Part shown: positions 1 through 13,386 of the stretch, piece by piece
How the letters are laid out: each line of letters opens with the position of its first letter
How positions within the stretch are numbered: position 1 is the stretch's first letter
Source of the DNA: Gemmatimonas aurantiaca T-27
GTDB taxonomy: Bacteria > Gemmatimonadota > Gemmatimonadetes > Gemmatimonadales > Gemmatimonadaceae
Length of the DNA: 64,000 nt
Assembly (NCBI RefSeq): GCF_000010305.1
Contig: NC_012489.1
Coordinates: forward strand, 1,550,001-1,614,000
Direction: 5' to 3'
Notes under the pieces: generated by a model
What the model was told of the DNA's origin: nothing
Database searches by the model: none
The model's input: only the letters and a program-made list of their open reading frames with translations
Position numbers and translations under genes: made by a program

Positions 1-46
1 CACGTGGCCTCTTGCGTTTGCGGCGCACCAGTGATGGACTGGTACC

Positions 47-1018
47 ATGACCACGCCACACCACCCGCCATCTTCGCCGACACGTCCACACCAGGCCATG
101 GGAGCAGGTGGAGAGTTCGACACCATCCGCATGCTCATGTCGCGATGGGGAGATCTCGCAGCCGATATCGGTGACGACGCCGCGGTGCTCTCGCCGATCA
201 CCTCGGGCGTCCGCGTGGTTTCCACCGACGCGTGCGTGGAAGGGGTGCACTTCCGGCGTGAGTGGATTGCCCCTTACGACGTGGGTGTGCGGGCGGCCGC
301 GGCGGCCCTCAGCGATCTGGCGGCGATGGGAGCTGCTGCCGAGTACGTGTTGGTGGCCTTTGTGGTGCCTGACGGCTGGCGCACCGCACTGGGTGCGGTG
401 GCCGACGGCATCGGCGCACAGGTGCGACGCGCCGGCGCACGGATTGTAGGCGGAAACCTGAGCCGAGGAGCCGCCTTTGGCATCACGCTCACCGTGATCG
501 GCACCGCCGCGCGTGCCGTGTCGCGGGCCGGTGCGCAGGTGGGTGATGTCGTGGTGGTGACGGGCCTTCTGGGTGGCCCCGGGGCGGCGCTCGCGGCGTG
601 GGAATCGGGTGTGGAGCCAACAGGGTGGGCCCACGAACGCTTTGTGCACCCGTCGCCACGTCTGGCCGAAGGCGCGCTGCTGGCCGCTGCCGGCGCCAGC
701 GCCATGCTCGACATCTCCGATGGGCTGGCCGCGGATGCTCGGCATATCGCGGCGGCCAGTGGCGTCGATCTGGTGATCGACGACACACGTCTGCCCCTGG
801 GCGAGGGGATCACCGCTCAGAACGCCCTGCGCAGCGGCGAGGAGTACGAATTGCTGGCGACCATGGCGCCTTCGGCGTATGAGGCACTGGCCTGCGCCTG
901 GCCAGCCGGCGGTGTGTCACTCACGGTGATTGGTGTTGTGGGGCCAATTGGCGCCGCCCACCGATCCGGTCAGGGCGCCGTGTCACCGGGACACGATCAT
1001 TTCCGTGAAAACTCCTGA
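47..1018 (+). CDS. thiL: Thiamine-monophosphate kinase
   Basis: ThiL phosphorylates thiamine monophosphate to the diphosphate cofactor in the cytoplasm, the last step of thiamine biosynthesis. The protein (323 aa) shows the family's ordered motifs: GGEFDTIR near residue 21, DIGDDAAVL near 40-48, STDACVEGVHF near 59-69, SDLAAMGA near 89-96, then GGNLSR, DISDGLA, GEEYELL and a terminal GHDHF. These are the Mg-ATP and substrate-binding elements of ThiL/PurM-fold kinases. The ATG at 47 gives about 20 extra N-terminal residues. An internal ATG at 98 begins MGAGGEF and matches the usual ThiL start better, so the true start may be 98. It is followed closely by plsC on the same strand. The function is secure and only the start is uncertain. 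Confidence 0.95.
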   Translation: MTTPHHPPSSPTRPHQAMGAGGEFDTIRMLMSRWGDLAADIGDDAAVLSPITSGVRVVSTDACVEGVHFRREWIAPYDVGVRAAAAALSDLAAMGAAAEYVLVAFVVPDGWRTALGAVADGIGAQVRRAGARIVGGNLSRGAAFGITLTVIGTAARAVSRAGAQVGDVVVVTGLLGGPGAALAAWESGVEPTGWAHERFVHPSPRLAEGALLAAAGASAMLDISDGLAADARHIAAASGVDLVIDDTRLPLGEGITAQNALRSGEEYELLATMAPSAYEALACAWPAGGVSLTVIGVVGPIGAAHRSGQGAVSPGHDHFRENS

Positions 1019-1070
1019 GCCTGCCCGTGATCGGCCTTCGCGATCATCGTTGAATTGAGCGGGTCGCTGG

Positions 1071-1880
1071 GTGATTTTTCACGGAATGTTTCGGACTGCT
1101 CTCACGACGATCGCGCTGCTGCTGGGTACGCTCATCTTCGGGTCGATCGTGCTGATCTCCCAGTTGTTTGGCGTGCCGGAAGGGCCCAACAGCATCTACG
1201 AAAAGTGCCCGCGCTGGTGGGCCTGGTGGCTGCTGCGTGCTGCGGGCGTCAAGGTGGTGCTGCATCGTGCCGAAGGTGTGGTCGATGACTCCGTGCCGCG
1301 GGTGTACATCGCGAATCACGTGTCCTGGTTCGACATCCCGTCGCTGATCCACGTGCTGCCGCCGTACGGTTTTGTGGCCAAGCGGGAACTCGAGAAAATC
1401 CCGCTGTTCGGAGCCGCGGCCCGTGGTGTAGGCGTGATCTACATCGATCGCGAAAACCGGAAGGCGGCGTTTGGCGCGTACGAAGATGCCGCGCGCAAGA
1501 TTCGTGAAGGGCAATCGGTGTTGGTCTATCCTGAGGGAACCCGCGGCGATTCGTATGCGGTGCGGCCTTTCAAGAAGGGTCCGTTTGTGCTCGCCATTGG
1601 ATCGGGAGCGCCGATCGTGCCGATCGCGATCCATGGCACGATCGAAGTGAATCCGCGCGGGTCGTTCCGGGCCTCACCCGGCACCGTCCATGTGCACCTG
1701 CTCGAACCCATTCCCACCGAGGGCCTCACGTACGATGATCGTGAAGCCCTTGGGGAACGCGTGCGCGAGCGGGTCGCGGCGTGCCTGCGTGAGCAGTATG
1801 GCGTGAATCCCGCGCTTGTGTCCCGAGGTTCGCGGCCGGCCGCGACGCCTGTCGATTCGTTCCGTACCCAGAACTCCTAA
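1071..1880 (+). CDS. plsC: 1-acyl-sn-glycerol-3-phosphate acyltransferase
   Basis: This enzyme transfers an acyl chain to lysophosphatidic acid to make phosphatidic acid at the inner membrane. The 269-aa protein has an N-terminal hydrophobic segment (about residues 8-34), the catalytic HX4D motif as NHVSWFD (82-88), and the phosphate-binding PEGTR motif (154-158). A GTG start at 1071 is listed; an ATG five codons later (1086) is an alternative. The gene sits 52 nt after thiL and 12 nt before eno, so the three probably form one transcription unit. The C-terminal 25 residues after the acyltransferase fold are low complexity and not conserved. The assignment is firm to family level. Confidence 0.93.
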   Translation: MIFHGMFRTALTTIALLLGTLIFGSIVLISQLFGVPEGPNSIYEKCPRWWAWWLLRAAGVKVVLHRAEGVVDDSVPRVYIANHVSWFDIPSLIHVLPPYGFVAKRELEKIPLFGAAARGVGVIYIDRENRKAAFGAYEDAARKIREGQSVLVYPEGTRGDSYAVRPFKKGPFVLAIGSGAPIVPIAIHGTIEVNPRGSFRASPGTVHVHLLEPIPTEGLTYDDREALGERVRERVAACLREQYGVNPALVSRGSRPAATPVDSFRTQNS

Positions 1881-3654
<1,774 letters not shown>

Positions 3655-3658
3655 TGTG

Positions 3659-3690
3659 CAAACGGTCGGTCCGAAAGGGCCGGCCGTTTG
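3659..3690 (+). terminator. Intrinsic terminator after initiator tRNA
   Basis: A stem of about 14 bp (CAAACGGTCGGTCC with GGGCCGGCCGTTTG, two G-T pairs) closes a GAAA tetraloop. It begins 4 nt after the tRNA 3' end and is followed by TGTGT. Confidence 0.75.
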
Positions 3691-3735
3691 TGTCCCGGTA
3701 CACCGCGTGTGCGACAGGCGTGGTGCAAGTGCTGG

Positions 3736-3809
3736 GGCTGGGTAGCTCAGCCGGTTAGAGCGCACGACTCATAATCGTGAGGTCGGGAGTTCGAGTCTCC
3801 CCCCAGCTA
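3736..3809 (+). tRNA. tRNA with CAU anticodon (elongator Met, or Ile2), island insertion site
   Basis: This is a 74-nt class I cloverleaf: acceptor GGCTGGG/CCCAGCT (G1:U72 wobble), D arm GCTC/GAGC, anticodon arm CACGA CTCATAA TCGTG, T arm GGGAG TTCGAGT CTCCC, discriminator A, no encoded CCA. The anticodon is CAU, so it is elongator tRNA-Met or, after lysidine modification, tRNA-Ile(CAU). Sequence alone does not separate these. The 3' half from the anticodon loop onward is repeated at 47610-47652, which marks this gene as the integration site of the 44-kb island. The gene is left intact, with its 3' half probably supplied by the island. Confidence 0.95.
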
Positions 3810-3810
3810 T
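3768..3810 (+). repeat. attL core (tRNA 3' half)
   Basis: This is 43 nt from the anticodon loop to one base past the tRNA discriminator. It matches 47610-47652 at 41 of 43 positions. The two differences are at T-stem positions 50 and 64 and are compensatory (G-C here, A-T at the right end). Confidence 0.92.
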
Positions 3811-3833
3811 CGCCGTACCTCTCAGTTGAAACC

Positions 3834-3872
3834 ATGAAAGCCGTTGACTCGTAACGAGTTAGCGGCTTTCAT
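3834..3872 (+). terminator. Strong hairpin just inside the island
   Basis: A near-continuous 18-bp stem (outer arms ATGAAAGCCG and CGGCTTTCAT, inner CTCG/CGAG, two G-T pairs) closes a TAA loop. It starts 24 nt after the tRNA and ends in TCGTTTCC. It probably replaces the tRNA terminator displaced to 47665-47693 by integration. It could also be a binding site for island proteins. Confidence 0.6.
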
Positions 3873-3924
3873 CGTTTCCGCCCCGGTCCATGCAACCGCT
3901 CCTGCGCGACGTGGAAATGTGGGT

Positions 3925-3972
3925 CCGTATGTGCTTGTGTGGCCCGGTTTGCGCATACGGTTGCACATACGG
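3925..3972. promoter_or_regulatory. Candidate integrase arm-type sites, left end
   Basis: There are three copies of a GCRCATACGG element: an inverted copy at 3925-3934 (CCGTATGTGC) and two abutting direct 12-mers, TTGCGCATACGG (3949-3960) and TTGCACATACGG (3961-3972). The same element recurs inside the right end (47525-47559). Repeats near both ends of an element encoding a tyrosine integrase are what arm-type sites look like. This role is inferred. The rest of 3873-4055 shows no gene. Confidence 0.55.
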
Positions 3973-4055
3973 TACCGCATGCGGCAGGACGTCGCCACGG
4001 CGAGTACACTACCGCCTACGGCGGTACCCACCGCGGTGCTGATGCGCGGCCGTGA

Positions 4056-4772
4056 CTAGGCGGCCGCGGCGTGCGCCGGCGTGGACGCCACCCCCGCCGC
4101 CTGCGCGGCGAGCCGCACCGCGATCTCGTGCGCGCGATCATCCGCGTGGCGGTGCAGACGCTTCGCCGCGAACAGGCTGAGCCCGAGGCGCTCCGCGACG
4201 TCCACCCACGACGCCGTCGGCTCTTGCATCGCCTTCAGCACTTCGCGTTCCTGCGGCGTGAGTTCCTGCAGCACGGCAGTCACGAGAGCGTCACGTTGCG
4301 CGCGCGGAATGGGCAACCGGTGCAGCGCCCATGAGGCCGATACCTGCGCGGCCCCTGATGGGGACGCAGGGGACGGCGGGTTCCTATCCGGGTCCTCGTC
4401 GATGGCATCGGCGATCTGACGCTCCAGCCAGCGCTCGAAGTCCACGACGCTGCGGCTGGCGCAGCGGGGTAGGGCCGCCATCACGCGCGCCGTCGCCTCC
4501 GCGACCATCCATTCGACATCGAACGGTGGCATCAGCAGATCGCCATCCGCGGTGTCGGCGCTCTCCCCGACCTGCGGCGAACCGAGTTGCTCAACGTACG
4601 CGCGAACGCGCTGCGCGATCAGCGCCGCGAGCCATTGCTTCGCCGCCAGCGCCTGCGAGTACGACGCGTCTCGCGACGCGAGGAACAAGGTGAAAACCCC
4701 GCATCCGGTCTCGACCAACAGACCGATGGCGGCGAACGCCGCACGACGACGATTGGTGTGCCTCTTGGCCAT
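4056..4772 (-). CDS. Putative membrane-anchored sigma-70 region-4-like HTH protein
   Basis: The 238-aa protein is of unknown specific function. The C-terminal third has a sigma-70 region 4/LuxR-type helix-turn-helix: LTPQEREVLKAMQEPTASWV followed by DVAERLGLSLFAAKRLHR. The N-terminus is basic (MAKRHTNRRR) and followed by a hydrophobic stretch (AAFAAIGLLVETGCGVFTLF), so it may be membrane-anchored or this may be a buried helix. The ATG at 4772 was chosen because GGAGG lies 6 nt upstream; the frame is open further upstream without such a site. It is the first gene inside the island and reads toward attL. It could be an island regulator or an ECF-like factor lacking region 2. Confidence in the gene is high, in a sigma-like role modest. 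Confidence 0.6.
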   Translation of the reverse strand: MAKRHTNRRRAAFAAIGLLVETGCGVFTLFLASRDASYSQALAAKQWLAALIAQRVRAYVEQLGSPQVGESADTADGDLLMPPFDVEWMVAEATARVMAALPRCASRSVVDFERWLERQIADAIDEDPDRNPPSPASPSGAAQVSASWALHRLPIPRAQRDALVTAVLQELTPQEREVLKAMQEPTASWVDVAERLGLSLFAAKRLHRHADDRAHEIAVRLAAQAAGVASTPAHAAAA

Positions 4773-4853
4773 GTGAACCTCCGTGAGGTAGTGGTAGTCC
4801 CGGCCGTGGTGACCGGGACCCCAGCGTGTGTGCATGTGATCGGGGGCGCCGCG

Positions 4854-6344
4854 TCAGGCGGCGGCGGGCGTGTCGTCGGCAGCGACGGTCGTCCTGGCGG
4901 CGCCCGTTTGGGCGTTGAGCAGCGCGCCGCTGAGCCGTGGCCCCAACTCCCGTGGCACCGTGTCGATCTCGCCGATGTTCGGGATGGCCTCGCGCGTGCG
5001 AACGCCCAGTTCCTCCATCCGTCGAGCGATGGGGAGGAGTCGCGATTCCAGCGACCCAGTGAGCGCATTGTATGCCGTCACACAGTCGCTCAGCGCGCGC
5101 TGCACGTGGCACACATGCCCGAGCACAACGCCCAGGCGGCCCAGTAGATCGGCCCCGATCTTCTCGATCTCCGCCGCCCGCTGATCACGCCCGTCCTGTC
5201 GCCACAACTGCTCCACCGCACTCAGCACGATCAACAGCGAGGCCGGCGACACGAGATGCACTTGTTGGCTGGCCGCGTGCTGCAACAGCTTCGGATCGCG
5301 ACGGAAGGCCGCGTCCAGCACCGCATCGGCCGGAACGAATAGCAGCACGCCGTCGAGCAGCACCCGATCCGGTACCACGGCGGACACTCGTGCGGGGTAG
5401 CTCTTGCTCGCGAGTTGATCGATGTGCAAGCGCAGCGCCTTGGCGTGGCGGTCGAGCAGCGCGGACTTCTCGCTCTGCGACGACGCGTGCTGGGCGTCCA
5501 ACAAGTGCTGTAGCGGCGCCTTGCTGTCGACGACGATGGCCCGCCCCTGCGGCAGCAACAGCACCGCATCGGGCCGGAACAGTCCCTCCTCCCCGCGCAG
5601 GGCGGGCTGCATCACGTAGTGCACCCGCTCTTGGAGGCCGGCCGCCTCCAGCGCGCGCTGCAGCGTCCACTCCCCGTACCGTCCGCGTACCTGCGATACG
5701 CGCAACACGTCCTGCAGCTTGCGCGTCTCCTCTCGATGTGCACGGTGCTCGTCGTTGAGGCTCTGCACGAGTGTCACCAGGCGCGAGAACTCTGCCGCGC
5801 TGCGGGTGTCGGTGGCGACGGAGGTATCGGCCAGTCGCTGCAACGTCTCGTGTACCGGCTGCAGCTCGACGTGCAATCGTTCGTTCCGCTCCGCGGTCGC
5901 CGCCTCGTACGCGGCACGAATCGCCTCACTCTCAGAACTGGCGCGGCGTTCGAGCGCCGCGGTGGTCGCCTGGAATGCTGTCGCCTGTTGCTGCAGCAGG
6001 CGGTCCCCCAGTTCACTGGACAACTGCTGCAGGGCCGCCCGCTGGGCCTCGGCGGCCTCGCGCGTCGCGTGCAGGCTGGCTTCGAGCTGTGCGCGCTCGA
6101 GTATTGCGGCGTCCTCCCGGGCGCGAGCCTCGGCCAGTTCGGTCTCCATCCGCACACGCTCGGCGTCGCGATGGGCCGTGGCGGTCTTGGTGCGGTGCTT
6201 GAGCACTCTGACGGCGATGATGCCCACCACGGCGACGAGCACCGCGGTTAACCCGGTGATGATTCCTATAGGGGTATCGTTGAAGACAACTCCTTTGCAT
6301 GGGTGATGCGTCGTAGGACCCGGTGTGGTCCCGCAAGAGAGCAT
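4854..6344 (-). CDS. rmuC: RmuC-family protein
   Basis: RmuC proteins are membrane-anchored coiled-coil proteins with a restriction-endonuclease-like fold, linked in E. coli to limiting recombination at inverted repeats. This protein has an N-terminal transmembrane helix (GIITGLTAVLVAVVGIIAVR), a long coiled coil rich in Glu/Ala/Arg, then the conserved RmuC core: VRGRYGEWTLQRALEAAGL, LLPQGRAIVVDSKAPLQHLL, and a VPADAVLDAAF segment. The Asp and Lys of VVDSKAPL correspond to the nuclease-like centre. The start is uncertain: ATG 6344 is used here, while an AAGGAG at about 6290 sits just before the membrane helix but has no in-frame ATG or GTG after it. It lies 81 nt upstream of the sigma-like gene on the same strand and could form an operon with it. 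Confidence 0.8.
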   Translation of the reverse strand: MLSCGTTPGPTTHHPCKGVVFNDTPIGIITGLTAVLVAVVGIIAVRVLKHRTKTATAHRDAERVRMETELAEARAREDAAILERAQLEASLHATREAAEAQRAALQQLSSELGDRLLQQQATAFQATTAALERRASSESEAIRAAYEAATAERNERLHVELQPVHETLQRLADTSVATDTRSAAEFSRLVTLVQSLNDEHRAHREETRKLQDVLRVSQVRGRYGEWTLQRALEAAGLQERVHYVMQPALRGEEGLFRPDAVLLLPQGRAIVVDSKAPLQHLLDAQHASSQSEKSALLDRHAKALRLHIDQLASKSYPARVSAVVPDRVLLDGVLLFVPADAVLDAAFRRDPKLLQHAASQQVHLVSPASLLIVLSAVEQLWRQDGRDQRAAEIEKIGADLLGRLGVVLGHVCHVQRALSDCVTAYNALTGSLESRLLPIARRMEELGVRTREAIPNIGEIDTVPRELGPRLSGALLNAQTGAARTTVAADDTPAAA

Positions 6345-6559
6345 AGCGGATTGAGGGCCCGCTGTAGCACGACGCGACGGCGAGGCCGAACGACAGCATG
6401 CGGGGCGATACTCGGGGGCGCCGCGTGCGGAGATTGCGCAACCGGAAACGATGACCGGGGAGGTATCGTCGTCGTGATCCGTCCCGCTGTGGTGCCGCCG
6501 TTGCTGTCCGTACATCGCGCGGGTGGCGGTCAGCAGGGCGGTGCGGGTACGCTCGGCCC

Positions 6560-6838
6560 ATGACCGCTTTGCCTCCTCGCCGCCGCCGGGCCGCCGTCCT
6601 CCCACCGGGACGCCTGACGTTTCGCGAGATCGCCGCCCTCCTTGGCATCTCGGTGATCACCCTCCGCCGCCGCGTGCGTCCGGTTGGCGACCAGGCGACA
6701 CGCCGGCTCTGGGCCCAGCGACTCGACCTCAAGCGTCGACAACGCGGGGACTCACTGCCGGTGTATCACGCCTGCCGCCGACGGGTCGAGGAGTGGGGGC
6801 CGGAGATCACCGGCACGGACCCACCGGTCACGGACTAG
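6560..6838 (+). CDS. Small helix-turn-helix DNA-binding protein
   Basis: The 92-aa, very basic protein has one clear HTH: LTFREIAALLGISVITLRRR (about residues 19-38), of the MerR/excisionase-like type. There is no enzymatic domain. It is divergent from rmuC, with the 215 nt between them (6345-6559) holding the likely promoters. It precedes another small regulator on the same strand. It may be an island regulator or a recombination directionality factor; sequence does not decide. The start ATG at 6560 has no strong ribosome-binding site. Confidence 0.5.
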   Translation: MTALPPRRRRAAVLPPGRLTFREIAALLGISVITLRRRVRPVGDQATRRLWAQRLDLKRRQRGDSLPVYHACRRRVEEWGPEITGTDPPVTD

Positions 6839-6915
6839 CCCGGGGCGTGTTGCGGGGAACGTGCCGGTACGTCATCTCTCTGTTCGGTATTCGCGAACAG
6901 TGAACCGAGGAGCCC

Positions 6916-7458
6916 ATGACCGCCGACGCGCTGCACGCCTTGGATGTGGGGCGCGCCCTCCGGCTCGCCGAGAGCCCGGTGGCCGACTTTCGCACGTTCG
7001 CCGACGACCTGTCGTTGAGCGTCAGCACCGCGCATGCCGCCGTGAAGCGTCTCAAGCTGGCCGGACTCGTGCGCCCGTCCAGCGCGGGGATCGGCACGGT
7101 GAACCGGCACGCTCTCCTGGAGTTCCTAGAACATGACGTGCGGTACGCGTTTCCTGCGGCGGCCGGGGCGCCCACGCGGGGGGTGCCGACCGCGCATGCC
7201 GGGCCGGTGTTCGCGGAGGTGATGGACTCGGCCGAGGCTCTCGTGTGGAAAGACCCGCAGGGCACGGTGGAGGGCCGCGCGTTGTCGCCCTTGCTCCCGC
7301 GGGCTGGTCGGCTCGCGGAACGGGCACCGGGTACGTATGCCCTGCTGACAGCGGTCGATGCACTGCGAATTGGGCGGGCGCGAGAGCGGGATATCGCGCG
7401 GCGCTACATCCGGCGTGTGCTCAAGGTGCAGCCTGCACACCGATCCTCAGTCGCGTGA
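6916..7458 (+). CDS. Winged-helix transcriptional regulator, unknown target
   Basis: The 180-aa protein has an N-terminal winged-helix DNA-binding domain: ADFRTFADDLSLSVSTAHAA followed by VKRLKLAGLVRPSSAG, the pattern of a recognition helix and wing. The C-terminal part has an unrecognised domain ending in a helical ALRIGRARERDIARRYIRRV. A good ribosome-binding site (GAGGAG, 6 nt before ATG 6916) supports the start. It follows the small HTH gene by 77 nt and is convergent with the metal ATPase gene. In this position it could regulate island functions. I do not recognise a named family. Confidence 0.6.
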   Translation: MTADALHALDVGRALRLAESPVADFRTFADDLSLSVSTAHAAVKRLKLAGLVRPSSAGIGTVNRHALLEFLEHDVRYAFPAAAGAPTRGVPTAHAGPVFAEVMDSAEALVWKDPQGTVEGRALSPLLPRAGRLAERAPGTYALLTAVDALRIGRARERDIARRYIRRVLKVQPAHRSSVA

Positions 7459-7595
7459 CCGACCATCTCACGGCCACCCGCTTCACCGGGCGCAATACGC
7501 CGGCGCTCGGAGCGAACGCCACCGGACCGCGACGCGCTGTCCCGCGCCCCCGTGGGCATCGCGCCCCGACGCCAGCGTGATCCCTGCGGGGTTCT

Positions 7596-10016
<2,421 letters not shown>

Positions 10017-10104
10017 TTCACTCCCTCGCCATCCAGCTGCGGCCCTCGCTGTTCTGCGCCCTCACGACGTGCCGGCATCGCGTTGCCGTTCGTGACGTTG
10101 TCGT

Positions 10105-13100
10105 TCACGGGTCCAGGCCGGTGTGGGGGAGATTGCTCGTGGCTGTCTGGGCCTGCGCCGCCGCACGTCGGGCTTCTCGTCGTGCGCGCCACGATTCCCC
10201 AGCGGCGAACAGCGTGGGAAGTACGAACAGCGTGAGCAACGTCGAAGTGACCAAGCCCCCGATCACCACCGTTGCCAGGGGGCGTTGCACCTCAGCGCCC
10301 GTGCCATGCGACAGCGCGACAGGCACGAAGCCGAGGCTTGCCACCAACGCGGTCATCAGCACTGGCCGAAGCCGCTCGCGCGCGCCGCCGAGCGCCGCGT
10401 CGAGCGGCGTTGCGCCGCGCGCACGTGCGCGTTGCACGGTCGTCAGGAGCACAAGCCCATTGAGCACCGCCACACCGAACAAGGCGATGAAGCCGATGCT
10501 GGCCGATACGGAGAGGTGGAGCCCACGCGTCCAGAGGGCAAGCACGCCGCCCACCGCCGCGAACGGCAGGTTCACCAGCACGAGCCCGGCCAGCCACCAC
10601 GAGCGGAGCGACGCCCACAGGAGGAGCGCGATCAGCAGGATCGACAGGGGCACGACGACCTGAAGGCGGGCCATCGCGCGCTGCTGATTCTCGAACGCGC
10701 CGCCGTAGGTGACGAAAACGGCGGGTGGGACCGTGACCCGCGACTCGATGGCGCGGCGTACGTCGGCCGCGAACCCTCCCAAGTCGCGGCCCGCCACGTT
10801 GGACTGCACGAGCGTGTAGCGCTGCGCACGTTCCCGACTGACCTGAACCGGGCCGTTCTCGAGGCGGATGTCTGCGATCTGTGAGAGCGCGATACGCGCG
10901 CCGCCGGACGCGCCGCCGACCGGGGCCGGCACCGTGATCGCGCCGATGGCTTCGGGCGACGTGCGCAATGCCTGCGGGTAGTAGACCGCCACGTCGACCG
11001 CGTAGCTGCCTTCGATGAGCTGCGAGACGGGCTTGCCGCCTACCGCGGTCTCGAGCGCTTCCTGCACCTCCGCCATCGGGATGCCAAAGCGCGCCATCGC
11101 GGCGCGGTCGAGCCGGACGTTCAGGTAGCCTTGGCCGGCGGTCTGCTCGATCTGCACTTCGTCCGCGCCGGGCACACTGCGCACTACGCCTGCGACCTGC
11201 TCTGCCACTTGGCGCGTAATGACCGGGTCATCGCCGAAGATTTTGATCGCCAAGTCGGCCCGGACGCCCGAGATGAGCTCATCGAGCCGCATCTGCATGG
11301 GCTGCGTCATGCTGATGGCGATCCCCGGGACGCGATCTTCGAGCCGCTCGGTGATCTCGCGTTCCATCGAGTCCTTGTCCACGCCGCGCCGCCACTGATC
11401 GCGCGGCTTGAGCATGACGAAGATGTCGGCCTGGTTGACGCCCATCGGGTCGCTACCGATCTCCGCGCGCCCCACGCGGCTCACGACGGTGGTCACCTCG
11501 GGCGACAGGCGCACCGTCCGTTCGAGTTCCTCCTGCATCGCCACGGAGCGCGTCAGCGAGATGGTCGGGTCCTTGGTCGCCGAGATAAGCAGCGACCCTT
11601 CGTCGAGTTGCGGCAGAAACTCGGTGCCGAGACGCGGGACAACGAACAGGGTGGCGAGCAGCAGGGTCAAGGCAACGAAGACCGTGACTCCTGGGCGTCC
11701 CATCACCGCGCCCAGTGCTCGCGCATAGCGCCGGTCGAGGGCGTGCTCCACGCGTTGGGCATTCTTGGACTCGCGGGCGCCGCGCCGGAACACCCACGTG
11801 CTCGCAGCGGGGATGAAGCAGAGTGCCAGCAAAAGGCTTCCGAACAGCGCAATGGCCACCGTGATGGCCATCGGGCGGAACATGCGCGCTTCGAGCCCCT
11901 GCAGGCTCAGGATGGGGACGTACACCAGCATGATGATCAGCACGCCGAAGGCAATCGGGCGCGCGACCTCATGCGCTGCGGCCAGCAACCTGGTCGCGAT
12001 GCCCTTGTTCGTTGACGGCAACTCGCCACGCTCTTCGTCGCCATGCAGCGTGCGCACGAAGTGCTCGGTCATCACGACGGCGCCGTCGACAATCATGCCG
12101 AAGTCGATGGCACCGAGACTCAGGAGGTTGGCCGAGAGCCCAAGCCAGCGCATGCCGAGAAATGCGCACAGGAGTGAAAGCGGGATCGTGGCCGCCACCA
12201 GGAGTGCCGCGCGCACGTTGCCGAGGAACAGCAGCAACACGGCAATCACCAGGAGCCCGCCTTCGACCAAGTTCGTGCTCACCGTGCGAAGCGTGCCGCC
12301 GACAAGGTCCGTCTGGTCGTAGTAGGGGATCACCTTGACGCCCGGTGGCAGCGAGCGGTTGATGTCCGCGACGCGCTCACGCACGCGCGCCACGACTTCA
12401 CGACTGTTCTCGCCGCGCAACATCATGACGATGCCGCTCACGACTTCCCCGAGGCCGTCGTGTGAGACCGCGCCTTGGCGGAGTTCCGCCCCGTATCGCA
12501 CGTCGGCGACATCCCCGATCAGCACGGGCACGCCCGCCTTGCTCGCGCGGATCACGGTGTTGCGTAGGTCATCGAGCGTGGCCGCGGCGCCCAAGCCACG
12601 CAGGATGTATTGCTCGTCGCGGTGCTCGAGGTACCCGCCCGCTGCGACCGCGTTGTTCGACTCGACGGCTTCGACCACGTCATGCAGGGTGAGCCCGAAG
12701 CTCGCCAGCCGCTCAGGCCGGACGACAACCTGCGCCTGCCGAACCTCGCCACCGAAACTGTTGACCTCCGTCACGCCCGCCACGGTGCGGAGTTGCGGAC
12801 GGATCACGCGGTCCTGCAGCGTGCGCAGCGCTCGGGTGTCCAACCGTTCGCCGGTGTTGGATGCCGAGTCCTGCAAAAGTTTATACATGAAGATCTCGCT
12901 CGACGCACTCGAGAGCGGGCCAAGCGAGGCGTCCGCCCCAGGCGGTAGCGCACTCCGGGCACCCTGCAGCCGTTCGCTCACCAGCGTGCGGGCGCGTTGG
13001 ATGTCGACGTGGTCCTCGAAGACGACGGTCACCGCCGCGAACCCGTACTTCGATACGGACCGAACCAGGGTGACGTCGGGCAGTCCTTGAAGCGCGGTCT

Positions 13101-13386
13101 CGAGCGGAAAGGTGGTCAAGCGCTCGACTTCGACCGGCGACAGGCCGGGCGCCTCGATCAACACTTGCACCTGCACGTCGGTGAGGTCGGGGAACGCATC
13201 GACGCGAAGCGTCCGGAGTGCCCACAGGCCCGCGGCGGCGACAGCCAAGACCAGCACAAGCACCGTCAGACGCTGTCGGATCGACCACGCAACCAGCCGC
13301 TCGACGACGCCGTTCGTCGTCTCGCCCTCCATCGCATCAGCCGTGGACCGCGGAGTCTCAGGCGTGGCCATCGGGTTAGTGCTCAT
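10105..13386 (-). CDS. czcA: CzcA-type RND heavy-metal efflux pump
   Basis: This is the proton-driven inner-membrane pump subunit of a CzcCBA trans-envelope complex that expels divalent cations. The 1093-aa protein has the usual HME-RND layout: a transmembrane helix at about 37-55, two large periplasmic loops and helix bundles. The proton-relay motif in helix 4 is DFGMIVDGAVVMTEH (428-442), which is the HME1 (Zn/Co/Cd) form and differs from the Cu/Ag form found in the second pump of this island. It overlaps czcB by 11 nt, consistent with co-translation in the order czcC-czcB-czcA-ATPase. Metal specificity beyond divalent Zn/Co/Cd is inference. Confidence 0.92.
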   Translation of the reverse strand: MSTNPMATPETPRSTADAMEGETTNGVVERLVAWSIRQRLTVLVLVLAVAAAGLWALRTLRVDAFPDLTDVQVQVLIEAPGLSPVEVERLTTFPLETALQGLPDVTLVRSVSKYGFAAVTVVFEDHVDIQRARTLVSERLQGARSALPPGADASLGPLSSASSEIFMYKLLQDSASNTGERLDTRALRTLQDRVIRPQLRTVAGVTEVNSFGGEVRQAQVVVRPERLASFGLTLHDVVEAVESNNAVAAGGYLEHRDEQYILRGLGAAATLDDLRNTVIRASKAGVPVLIGDVADVRYGAELRQGAVSHDGLGEVVSGIVMMLRGENSREVVARVRERVADINRSLPPGVKVIPYYDQTDLVGGTLRTVSTNLVEGGLLVIAVLLLFLGNVRAALLVAATIPLSLLCAFLGMRWLGLSANLLSLGAIDFGMIVDGAVVMTEHFVRTLHGDEERGELPSTNKGIATRLLAAAHEVARPIAFGVLIIMLVYVPILSLQGLEARMFRPMAITVAIALFGSLLLALCFIPAASTWVFRRGARESKNAQRVEHALDRRYARALGAVMGRPGVTVFVALTLLLATLFVVPRLGTEFLPQLDEGSLLISATKDPTISLTRSVAMQEELERTVRLSPEVTTVVSRVGRAEIGSDPMGVNQADIFVMLKPRDQWRRGVDKDSMEREITERLEDRVPGIAISMTQPMQMRLDELISGVRADLAIKIFGDDPVITRQVAEQVAGVVRSVPGADEVQIEQTAGQGYLNVRLDRAAMARFGIPMAEVQEALETAVGGKPVSQLIEGSYAVDVAVYYPQALRTSPEAIGAITVPAPVGGASGGARIALSQIADIRLENGPVQVSRERAQRYTLVQSNVAGRDLGGFAADVRRAIESRVTVPPAVFVTYGGAFENQQRAMARLQVVVPLSILLIALLLWASLRSWWLAGLVLVNLPFAAVGGVLALWTRGLHLSVSASIGFIALFGVAVLNGLVLLTTVQRARARGATPLDAALGGARERLRPVLMTALVASLGFVPVALSHGTGAEVQRPLATVVIGGLVTSTLLTLFVLPTLFAAGESWRARREARRAAAQAQTATSNLPHTGLDP

